NCBI GenBank assembly: GCA_028690665.1
Contig: JAQVAV010000013.1
Coordinates: 40,383 to 104,382 of the forward strand
Length of the DNA: 64,000 nt
Direction of reading: 5' to 3'
Origin: Paludibacter sp.
GTDB taxonomy: Bacteria; Bacteroidota; Bacteroidia; Bacteroidales; Paludibacteraceae
A program made the position numbers and the translations under genes. Of this stretch, positions 56,403 through 64,000 are shown piece by piece; the first letter of the stretch is position 1; the number at the start of each line of letters is the position of its first letter. The notes beneath the pieces are model-generated. The model was not told the DNA's origin and made no database searches. It saw nothing but the letters and a program-made list of their open reading frames with translations.

Positions 56403-59300
56403 ATGAAAACGAAAAAACTACTCTCTTTGATTTTTGCGGCAGTAATATCATTGGGATTTCTTGCAAAAGGAGAATCTCATTTGATAAGCCGTATGCCAAC
56501 TAACGGAGTTGGGAAACAGATCGTGAGCATTCACTCATTTAGTGCACTGACAAGAACAGAAGAAGGAGCAACCAACCTTCTTCTTCCCGATATGTCATCT
56601 AATGAGGATAAATGGTGTGATAATAGTTCCGCTCAACCTTGGGTTATTTTTGAATTATCTAATTATTACGATGTTGATAAATTTGTTATTACGGATGCCC
56701 GGATTCGGGAGCTTGATAATGGGAATATTGCAGAATATAAAATATTCGTGACAGATAAAGCTTACGATGAAGTGATTGGTGGATGGGAGGATACCGATTG
56801 GACCGAGGTTGCTTACAGAACAGGAGAAGGCGACAGTATTATTAAAACAGTGCAATTGGATGCTCCGGTAAAAGCAAGATATGTTAAGTTCTTGGTGCTT
56901 GATAAAGGAGTCCGTGCTGACAACGGAAATCCGGAAAATGCAGTTCGTGTTTATGGTTTTGATATATATGGTACTTATGATTCTGCTGTAGACAGAGGAG
57001 ATCTGATTAGTGTAGGTAAAACAGTTTTAGCAACAGAAGATGCTGTTAGTAAAAGAGAAACCGGAATCAATATCATAGATGGTAATAAAACCAATATGTA
57101 TGACAAATGGTGTTTTGGAAGTTATGGAGAAGATATTAATCAACGCTATACGATTATTGACTTGGAAGGTTTGTACGATATTTCGGATATTAAAATCTAC
57201 GATGCTAATTTTCTTGAAACAGGAACTCTCAATATGCAGGGATGTAATATCTATGTAAGCAGATATGCTCCGGATTTAAGCCTGATTAATATGTATAATG
57301 AAGACTCTAACGATTGCTGGACAAAAGTTGTAGATTCAAACTATGAAGATGCTGAGGACATCAAAGATTATCCATTGACAGGAGTTATGGGACGTTTTGT
57401 GAAAATTGAAATTCCTTACGATAAAGCTGGTGATCCAACTTCAACTTCCCGTATTTTTGAAGCTGAAGTTTATGGAACGCCTGCAACCGTGAGTTCCGAT
57501 GATGCAACTCTTAGTTTGTTATCTGTTTCTAAAGGTTCGATGTCTCCTAAATTCAGCGGTGATGTGACTGAGTATACTGTAAATGTAGATAAAGAGATTG
57601 AAAGTATTACAATTTCGGCTTCAGCAACAAGTAGTAAAGCAACTGTAACCGGAGCAGGAGAACAAACTTTAAATATTGGAGAAAATACATTTGAAATAAA
57701 TGTAACGGCTGAAGATGGAACGCATACCAAAAAATATACTGTTGTTGTCAATCGGGCTGCAAAGTCTAAAATTGCTACTTTGAAAAGTTTATCATGCAAT
57801 GTCGGATTTTTCTCTCCCGATTTTGTGACCGATTCTCTGCACTATTTTGTTGATGCCCCGTTCGGAACTGAGAAAGTAACAATCTCCGCTGAAGCAACAG
57901 AAGCAAATGCTCAGATTTCAGGTTTAGGAGAACAAACTTTAACAGACACTGAAACTGTTTTTGATATTGTCGTTACAGCTGAAGATGGTACTACAACAAA
58001 AACATATACAATGACTGTCGATATTGCACCGGACGGATTGATTAGTGTTAACTATGGTCTTCCTGCAGGTAAACGTATTGTGAATATTCATTCATACAGT
58101 GCTAAATCGAATGATACTGAAAGTCCGTACAAACTTTTGCTCGGAGAAAGGTTAAATACAAATGGTAGTACAGGCAATAAGTGGTGTGATAATAGTTCGG
58201 CAGAACCTTGGGTCATTTTTTCATTGACTGATATCTATAAAATAAACAGAATCGTTATTCGTGATGGTCAGACTATTGAATCATCAGCTGTTAATATTTC
58301 TGGTTATGATATTGCAGTTAGTACAACTGGTACTGCCGATGAAGATTTTGTGACAGTCGCAGGGGAGTTTACAGATGGAGAAAATACAATTGATGTTGAT
58401 TGGTTAGGTGATAATGCCCGTTACATAAAACTTACATTATATAAGGGGATAAATGATGATAGCAGCACTGCAAGTGCTGTATGGATTTATGGTGTAGATA
58501 TTTACGGAACCAAAAGCGAAAATGTTGACAGAGGTAATTTGATCAGCGTAGGAAAGACAGTTGTAAGTGCTAGTAGTTATGCCAGCGACCGCGAAACTCC
58601 ATGTAATCTTCTTGATGGTAACGTAAGTTATATAACCGAAGATCAAACAACCTATGAATTGGATACAATAAAATGTGATCCTTGGGCATTTAGTGTTGAA
58701 AACGGAGATGCGTATGCAATCATTGATTTGGAACAAACTTATAGTGTTGATTCATTTAAAGTTTATGATAAAGAAGATTGGCTTAAAGGTTATAAAGTAT
58801 ATGTAAACACTACAGGAAGCGATGCAGATTGGACTGAAGTATATAGTGGAACTTACACTCCGGACTCTTCAATAATTGAAAATGATGATTGGACTTTAGA
58901 TACCATAGTGGTAGGTCCTGATCCAAAGATTGCAAAATTGGATGCTCCAGTAAATGCTCGTTTTGTTAAATTAGAGGTTCCTGTAGAAATGCAAAGTGAT
59001 GGTTGGAATCGTCTTCGTGAGTTTGAAATTTATGGAGGAGAACCGGTTAGTGGATTCAACATTATTAAATCAGATGCCGAAAGTTTGGTAGTATATCCAA
59101 ATCCTGTAAATCAGGGAGGTGTTCTTTATCTGAATGAAACAGGTAATCTTAAAATTTACACACTTCAGGGTAGCTTAGTGTTTGATAAATATATAAGTGG
59201 AGCAACCCGTATTCCGACAACTTCGCTTGCTGAGGGTAGCTACATCCTAAAACTTAGAGATAGTAAATCAACTAAACAAGCTAAATTGATAGTCAAGTAA
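56403..59300 (+). CDS. Discoidin / cadherin-like multimodular binding protein, T9SS-exported
   Basis: A 965-residue secreted protein with no catalytic domain in sight. After a signal peptide come two discoidin (CBM32-like) modules (about 30-190 and 195-360), two cadherin-like beta-sandwich domains (about 365-450 and 455-540; LSVSKGSMSPKFSGDVTEYT, AEDGTHTKKYTVVVN), two more discoidin modules (about 545-705 and 710-880), and a T9SS domain (from about 890, VYPNPV). Landmarks of the discoidin modules are KWCDNSSAQPWVIFEL and KARYVKFLVLDKG. It looks like a surface scaffold or polysaccharide-binding protein. Its first module strongly resembles those of the GH130 protein at 59427. Confidence 0.85.
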   Translation: MKTKKLLSLIFAAVISLGFLAKGESHLISRMPTNGVGKQIVSIHSFSALTRTEEGATNLLLPDMSSNEDKWCDNSSAQPWVIFELSNYYDVDKFVITDARIRELDNGNIAEYKIFVTDKAYDEVIGGWEDTDWTEVAYRTGEGDSIIKTVQLDAPVKARYVKFLVLDKGVRADNGNPENAVRVYGFDIYGTYDSAVDRGDLISVGKTVLATEDAVSKRETGINIIDGNKTNMYDKWCFGSYGEDINQRYTIIDLEGLYDISDIKIYDANFLETGTLNMQGCNIYVSRYAPDLSLINMYNEDSNDCWTKVVDSNYEDAEDIKDYPLTGVMGRFVKIEIPYDKAGDPTSTSRIFEAEVYGTPATVSSDDATLSLLSVSKGSMSPKFSGDVTEYTVNVDKEIESITISASATSSKATVTGAGEQTLNIGENTFEINVTAEDGTHTKKYTVVVNRAAKSKIATLKSLSCNVGFFSPDFVTDSLHYFVDAPFGTEKVTISAEATEANAQISGLGEQTLTDTETVFDIVVTAEDGTTTKTYTMTVDIAPDGLISVNYGLPAGKRIVNIHSYSAKSNDTESPYKLLLGERLNTNGSTGNKWCDNSSAEPWVIFSLTDIYKINRIVIRDGQTIESSAVNISGYDIAVSTTGTADEDFVTVAGEFTDGENTIDVDWLGDNARYIKLTLYKGINDDSSTASAVWIYGVDIYGTKSENVDRGNLISVGKTVVSASSYASDRETPCNLLDGNVSYITEDQTTYELDTIKCDPWAFSVENGDAYAIIDLEQTYSVDSFKVYDKEDWLKGYKVYVNTTGSDADWTEVYSGTYTPDSSIIENDDWTLDTIVVGPDPKIAKLDAPVNARFVKLEVPVEMQSDGWNRLREFEIYGGEPVSGFNIIKSDAESLVVYPNPVNQGGVLYLNETGNLKIYTLQGSLVFDKYISGATRIPTTSLAEGSYILKLRDSKSTKQAKLIVK

Positions 59301-59319
59301 AATCCAGACTATAAGTGGA

Positions 59320-59354
59320 AAATCCCGGTGAAATTTATTAACCGGGATTTTTTT
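59320..59354 (+). terminator. Rho-independent terminator before the GH130-discoidin gene
   Basis: A 10-bp stem (AAATCCCGGT at 59320-59329 with ACCGGGATTT at 59341-59350), an 11-base loop and a T run. It suggests that the GH130 gene at 59427 receives only readthrough or has its own promoter, though no clear -7 box was seen. Confidence 0.8.
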
Positions 59355-59426
59355 ACTAATATCCAAAAACTCAGAATAATATGAATTAATTAACAATGCT
59401 GACTGTTAATATTAATAACTGTTTTT

Positions 59427-61793
59427 ATGAAATTTAGAATTGTATATATTACGTTATTTTGTTTTATTCAAATAAACTTATTCTCTCAGACTTCAGAAAA
59501 TATACTTCCGGATTGGGCTTTGGGAGGATTTGAAAGACCTGAAAGTGCAAATCCGATTATTGTTCCCAATGCAAACTCGGTATTTTTTTGTCCAATGAAT
59601 CAGGCCGATGTCAAATGGGAAGAAAGCGATACTTTCAATCCGGCTGCGGTGGTAAAAGATGGAAAAATTTGTGTCTTATACCGGGCTGAGGATAATTCCG
59701 CTACAGGAATTGGAAAAAGAGTTTCGCGTGTCGGACTGGCCGAAACAGAGGATGGTACAACTATGAGCAAACGTTCGGCTCCGGTTCTGTTCCCTGATGA
59801 GAATAACAAGTATTATGAATGGCCAGGAGGATGTGAAGATCCCCGCGTGGCTGTAACAGAAGATGGAACCTATGTTATTTTTTATACAGCATGGAATCGT
59901 AGTGTAGCCCGTCTTTGTGTGGCAACATCTACTGATCTTATCACTTGGACAAAACATGGTCCCGCCTTTGCAAAAGCTTACGATGGCAAATATCTAAATA
60001 CATGGAGTAAATCGGCTTCTGTTGTTACTAAACTTGTTGATGATAAGTTGGTAATTGCAAAAGTGAATGGAAAGTATTTTATGTATTGGGGGGAGTATAA
60101 AACTTATGCTGCTGTATCCGACAATTTAGTTGACTGGACACCGGTAGAAGATGCTGGTGGTAATTTGTTGACATTGGCAAATACACGTAAAGGCTATTTC
60201 GATAGTGATCTTGTTGAATGCGGGCCACCTGCAATCATTACAGATAAAGGAATTTTATTACTTTATAATGGTAAAAACAGAACGGATTCCGATCGAGATT
60301 ATCGCTTTAATGCAGGGACATACAGCGCCGGACAAATGCTTTTTGATGCTAATAATCCTACAAGTTTAATTGACAGATTGGATGTCCCTTTCTTCCGTCC
60401 GATAGAAAGTTATGAGAAAAGCGGTCAGTATGTAGATGGAACTGTTTTTATCGAAGGATTAGTTTATTATAAAAGTAAATGGTATTTGTATTATGGCTGT
60501 GCCGATTCTAAAGTCGGGGTTGCCATTTATGATCCGTCCAAAACAGTTGCAGCCGATCCGGTACCCGATTATCCCAAAGGCAAAGGTATCGGATATTATC
60601 CGTTCAAAGGTTTGGGTAATAAAGTCGTGAGCATCTATGCCAGCAGTGGTCAGGCTAATGATGGCGAAAGCGCATTTAATCTGCTGTATATTGATGAAAA
60701 AAAAAAGTGGTGCGAAGATAAAACAGAAAATCCGTGGGTGATATTTGAACTCACGGATTATTATGATATTAATAAATTGGTATTCAGAGATGTTGCTCCT
60801 TATGAAGTTGGGAATGGTAACGTGCCTGAATACTGGATTTATACAAGTGCCACCGGGGTGAAAGACAGCGACTGGGAATTAGCAGTTCATAAAACGGATC
60901 AGGGAGATGTTGATGTAAAAGTTGATACTTTCAGTACTCAGGTCAGAGCTCGTTATATAAAATTTGTGGCTTCGAGAGGAATCCGTACGGATAATGGCGA
61001 AGCCGAAAATGCAATACGTATTTACGGATTTGATATATTTGGAACATTTGCTGAAGCTGTTGACAGAGGCGATGTTGTAAGTGTCGGAAAAACGGTTTTG
61101 GGATATTATGATGCTAAAAATTATTATGAGGAACCCTTACACTTGTTGGATGGTAGTATTAATGTTGCAAATCGTTGGGTTTTTGATCAGGCCGGAGCCG
61201 ATGATTCTCTGAAGTATGTCATCCTTGATTTGGAAGATGAATATGAGATTGAAAAATTTAAGTTATATGATGCCGGTAATTATGAAAGCAGAGCGTATAA
61301 CATTAGTGGATATAATATCTATGTAAGTACCGAAAAACCTGATTTGAATTTGATTACTCCTCTTGTTGATAGCAATACGGTTTGGACAAAAGTAGTTGAA
61401 GCGAGAGATGTGAAAACTCAGAATATAAAGACAGACATAATAACTCCGGTAACAGCACGTTACGTAAAACTTGAGATTCCACGTTCAGAATCGAGTGTAC
61501 GAAATAAATTGTATCAGTTCGAAGTCTATAAGAGATCTGTTCAGAACGGATTGAAGAAAAAATCGTCCGGTATTAAAATTTGGCCTCAATGCCTTAGAGC
61601 AGGAGAATCCATTAAAATATCTCTTGATGAACCTGCTGATATGTCTGTTTATTCAGCAAACGGACGTTTATTAGTCTGTGCCAATTTTAAAGATAATACT
61701 AATTATTTTCCGGTGAATCTTTCTGCCGGATGTTATTTTGCTTATTTACATTCACAGAATCATTCACAGAACTTTAAGTTTATCGTGTTCTGA
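59427..61793 (+). CDS. GH130 enzyme with discoidin modules, T9SS-exported
   Basis: A 788-residue protein whose N-terminal propeller (about 25-375) closely follows the GH130 protein at 22480: DTFNPAA, LYRAED, GGCEDPRV, YLNTWSKSA, YFDSDLVECGPP, FIEGLVYY. It then adds two discoidin modules (about 385-545 and 550-705) and a T9SS domain (from about 715, IWPQCL), so it is a surface counterpart of the periplasmic GH130. GH130 acts on beta-mannosidic bonds; surface display suggests direct action on beta-mannose caps of the polymer, and without free nucleotide sugars or controlled phosphate a hydrolase is more likely than a phosphorylase. That is inference. Confidence 0.9.
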   Translation: MKFRIVYITLFCFIQINLFSQTSENILPDWALGGFERPESANPIIVPNANSVFFCPMNQADVKWEESDTFNPAAVVKDGKICVLYRAEDNSATGIGKRVSRVGLAETEDGTTMSKRSAPVLFPDENNKYYEWPGGCEDPRVAVTEDGTYVIFYTAWNRSVARLCVATSTDLITWTKHGPAFAKAYDGKYLNTWSKSASVVTKLVDDKLVIAKVNGKYFMYWGEYKTYAAVSDNLVDWTPVEDAGGNLLTLANTRKGYFDSDLVECGPPAIITDKGILLLYNGKNRTDSDRDYRFNAGTYSAGQMLFDANNPTSLIDRLDVPFFRPIESYEKSGQYVDGTVFIEGLVYYKSKWYLYYGCADSKVGVAIYDPSKTVAADPVPDYPKGKGIGYYPFKGLGNKVVSIYASSGQANDGESAFNLLYIDEKKKWCEDKTENPWVIFELTDYYDINKLVFRDVAPYEVGNGNVPEYWIYTSATGVKDSDWELAVHKTDQGDVDVKVDTFSTQVRARYIKFVASRGIRTDNGEAENAIRIYGFDIFGTFAEAVDRGDVVSVGKTVLGYYDAKNYYEEPLHLLDGSINVANRWVFDQAGADDSLKYVILDLEDEYEIEKFKLYDAGNYESRAYNISGYNIYVSTEKPDLNLITPLVDSNTVWTKVVEARDVKTQNIKTDIITPVTARYVKLEIPRSESSVRNKLYQFEVYKRSVQNGLKKKSSGIKIWPQCLRAGESIKISLDEPADMSVYSANGRLLVCANFKDNTNYFPVNLSAGCYFAYLHSQNHSQNFKFIVF

Positions 61794-61852
61794 TATTATT
61801 CTGATCAATTTCCAAAACACCTTTATTTTATACTCGTAAAAGTCTCTATATT

Positions 61853-63244
61853 ATGAAAAACATCAAAATGTATATCCTGTCATCTATGTTATTGGGAATT
61901 TCCTTAATGGGAGAACTCAGTCCTCAATCATCGGTGTATGTAGGAGGACATTTTAGAAGAGAAAGACCTGCCACGGTTACTACACTTAAAAATTCCGGGT
62001 TCGACTGCGTTATTTTATTCAATGTAAATGTCGAAGAAGATGGTACGCTGACAACAGATGGAGATACTATTTGCTATCAGGGGAAATACATCTTTGATAA
62101 GAAGCAACCATATTATATTTCGGATGTAAAGTCATTAAAAGTTCCTCCGACAAGTGTTACCCGGATTGAAATCTGTATCGGCGGATGGGGCAATGAATCT
62201 TACGATCACATAAAAAACCTAATAAATTCTAACGGAACAGGTTCTTCTACAGTTTTATATAAAAATTTCAAAATACTCAAAGATTCGCTCTCCGAAATTG
62301 ATGCCGTAAACAATGATGATGAACATGCTTATGATTCAAATACAGCTATCAAATTTCATGTTATGATGGCCCGGCTTGGATATAAATCGTCATTGGCGCC
62401 TTATACAAATAAATCTTATTGGACTACTATTGCCACCGGTATTAATAATAATGTTCCTGGTGCTGTCGACCGTATTCTCATACAATGTTACGATGGCGGT
62501 GCTGGAAACGATCCGGCTGATTGGCATATTAATAATATATCTTTACACGCAGGTCGGCTGAATTATCAGGATTTTGCTGAAACACAAACAGTAATGCAGA
62601 CGTGGAAGGATGAAAAAAACGTTGTGGGAGGATTCTTTTGGGTATATAATGATGAGACATGGAATTTGAGCAGGTATGCTATTGCTGCCAACGGCATTTT
62701 TGGTTCGCTGCTCCAAACCCCGACAGACAGTGTTGTCGCTGCTTTTTGTGAAAATTCGGATTATGACGGATATAATGTCAATCTGAAATTAGGAAAGTAC
62801 AGAACGCTGGATATGGTAAAATATGGATTGGCAGATAATGATATAAGTTCCCTGAAAGTAAAAACAGGATATAAAATTACACTTTACAGCGACGATAATT
62901 TTACCGGAGATTCTTTGACTTTTACAAAAAGCAGTAAATGGATTGGAGATGCTTTTAATGACATAACTTCATCCCTGAAAATAGAACAGGTAAACAATAC
63001 AGCGGAATCGGCATGGCAGAATACCGATATGGTAAAAGTATATCCGAATCCTGCCTGCACATATCTTATTATACACACATTGGAAGCAGAAAATAATGTA
63101 ACTTTCCGGGATATGTCGGGGAAAATCGTCTTAAATATTAATTTGACACAAGGAGATAATCATATTGCAATAAATAAACTTCCCTCCGGATTGTATTTGA
63201 TTCAGGCGCAGTCGTTTACTCAAAAGATATTAATCACTCATTAA
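61853..63244 (+). CDS. GH18-like enzyme with one beta/gamma-crystallin module, T9SS-exported
   Basis: A 463-residue paralogue of the N-terminal part of the protein at 28108. The signal peptide is followed by the TIM-barrel-like domain (about 23-285) with the same IDAVNNDDE motif (D-x-x-N-x-D-x-E), EICIGGWG, ILIQCYDGGAG and GGFFWVYNDETW. One beta/gamma-crystallin module (about 290-380) carries calcium-type DNDISS and NDITSS motifs, and a T9SS domain closes the protein (from about 390, VYPNPA). The discoidin module and seven crystallin modules of the larger paralogue are missing. It is the last gene of the SusCD unit. Endo-beta-N-acetylglucosaminidase activity on mannoprotein glycans is a plausible but unproven role. 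Confidence 0.75.
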   Translation: MKNIKMYILSSMLLGISLMGELSPQSSVYVGGHFRRERPATVTTLKNSGFDCVILFNVNVEEDGTLTTDGDTICYQGKYIFDKKQPYYISDVKSLKVPPTSVTRIEICIGGWGNESYDHIKNLINSNGTGSSTVLYKNFKILKDSLSEIDAVNNDDEHAYDSNTAIKFHVMMARLGYKSSLAPYTNKSYWTTIATGINNNVPGAVDRILIQCYDGGAGNDPADWHINNISLHAGRLNYQDFAETQTVMQTWKDEKNVVGGFFWVYNDETWNLSRYAIAANGIFGSLLQTPTDSVVAAFCENSDYDGYNVNLKLGKYRTLDMVKYGLADNDISSLKVKTGYKITLYSDDNFTGDSLTFTKSSKWIGDAFNDITSSLKIEQVNNTAESAWQNTDMVKVYPNPACTYLIIHTLEAENNVTFRDMSGKIVLNINLTQGDNHIAINKLPSGLYLIQAQSFTQKILITH

Positions 63245-63365
63245 GATATTTAGTCGAGTCTTAAAAAGGAGATAGACAAAAGAATATCAATAAAATAGAA
63301 TGTAAAATAGTTATATAATACTGCAAGTTTTAGTATCTTCGATGCGTAATCCTTGCCAATAAATT

Positions 63366-64000
63366 ATGCTACCCAAGAATAAAGAAACAACCCAGGGCAG
63401 TATGTTTTTTGGATTGGAGGATACCCTTAACCAAAAACATTCGATGTATATTTTAGCCAATAAGGTGAATTGGCAGTTGTTTGAAGAATCGTTCTCACCC
63501 TTATATTGCTCAGACAATGGACGTCCAGCCAAACCGATTCGATTAATGGTTGGCTTGTTGATATTAAAGCATTTGCGTAATATCTCAGACGAAAGTGTGG
63601 TAGAGCAATGGAGTGAAAACGTTTATTATCAATACTTCTGCGGTCAGAATGAGTTTGTTCTAGTTGAACCGTGCGAAGCCTCAGAGTTAGTTCATTTTCG
63701 TCACCGGATTGGCGAATCCGGGATTGAACTAATACTCAAAGAAAGTATTCGGATAAATGGTAATGACAGCCATGATCCAACGGCCAGTATTGACACTACT
63801 GTTCAGGAGAAAAATATCACGTTTCCCACAGATAGCAAATTACACCGAAAGATTGATTATTGACAAATGCAAGAAGATAGCAGAAAAAGAAAATCTTCCG
63901 GTTCGTCAAAGCTACAGTCGCACACTAAAGAAGCTAAGTCTGGATCAGCGTTTCAGGAATCATCCACGTAACAAGTGGAAAGCCAGAAAAGCCGATAGAA
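63366..64000 (+). pseudogene. IS1182/IS5-like transposase, frameshifted and cut by the window end
   Basis: The first 165 codons (63366-63863) match the N-terminal region of IS1182/IS5-type transposases: GRPAKPIRLMVGLLILKHL, SDESVVEQWSENVYYQYFCG, and HFRHRIGESGIELI, with an ASIDTTVQEKNI segment that carries the first catalytic aspartate. The frame ends at 63863, but a frame one base on continues as LIIDKCKKIAEKENLPVR and KLSLDQRFRNHPRN to the window edge. A tandem GATT-GATT at 63851-63858 explains the shift: removing one GATT restores KLHRKIIDKCKK. The copy is therefore likely inactive. The far end lies outside the window. Confidence 0.8.

Overview
The window looks like a very large mannan-degradation locus (polysaccharide utilisation locus, PUL) from a low-GC member of the Bacteroidota, most likely a Bacteroidales with a type IX secretion system (T9SS). 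The evidence is an adjacent SusC/SusD pair, lipoprotein signal peptides, Bacteroidota-type -7 promoter boxes (TAnnTTTG), and about ten large proteins ending in a T9SS-type C-terminal sorting domain ('YPNP...G.Y..KI' pattern). A Dysgonomonas- or Paludibacter-like host would fit, but the species cannot be fixed from the sequence.

Layout. (1) 20-15892: GH125 exo-alpha-1,6-mannosidase, a giant GH76 endo-alpha-1,6-mannanase, a GLUG/metallo-beta-lactamase fusion, a thioredoxin-fold protein that has lost its CxxC, a GH92 alpha-mannosidase and a propeller-like secreted protein. (2) 16123-17138: an IS630-type transposase in two frames joined by a canonical -1 slippery heptamer. (3) 17205-23625: two tandem six-hairpin glycosidase-like paralogues (the second frameshifted), a third six-hairpin enzyme and a GH130 enzyme. 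(4) 23797-27660: gene remnants, a small membrane protein, and a minus-strand pair (lipoprotein and TonB-plug protein). (5) 28108-34118: a GH18-like enzyme with eight calcium-type beta/gamma-crystallin modules and a TlpA-like thioredoxin. (6) 34466-44293: GH38, a second GH76, and an EEP phosphatase resembling the mannoside phosphatase of Bacteroides mannan PULs. (7) 44709-48365: a monocistronic GLUG-repeat surface protein. (8) 48842-63244: IPT/NHL lipoprotein, SusC, SusD, DUF1735-type lipoprotein, discoidin/cadherin-like protein, GH130-discoidin and a second GH18-like protein. (9) 63366-64000: start of a frameshifted IS1182/IS5-like transposase.

How it may work together. The domain set points to fungal-type alpha-mannan or mannoprotein glycans. 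GH76 would cut the alpha-1,6 backbone, GH92, GH38 and GH125 would trim side chains and backbone, GH130 would take beta-mannosidic caps, the EEP enzyme would remove phosphate, and the GH18-like proteins could act at the chitobiose core. Many of these carry arrays of discoidin (CBM32-like), CBM6-like, ricin-like or crystallin modules plus a T9SS signal, so much of the depolymerisation is probably at the cell surface, with uptake by SusCD.

Most striking regulatory signal: five transcription units (GH76 at 1908, GH18-like at 28108, GH38 at 34466, GLUG at 44709, SusCD unit at 48842) have the same arrangement, a direct repeat of 21-bp period starting with TGnCAt-like bases, placed 74 bp (75 in one) upstream of a TAnnTTTG-type -7 box. 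This looks like the operator of the regulator of the locus; no regulator gene lies in the window. No tRNA, rRNA or CRISPR was seen.
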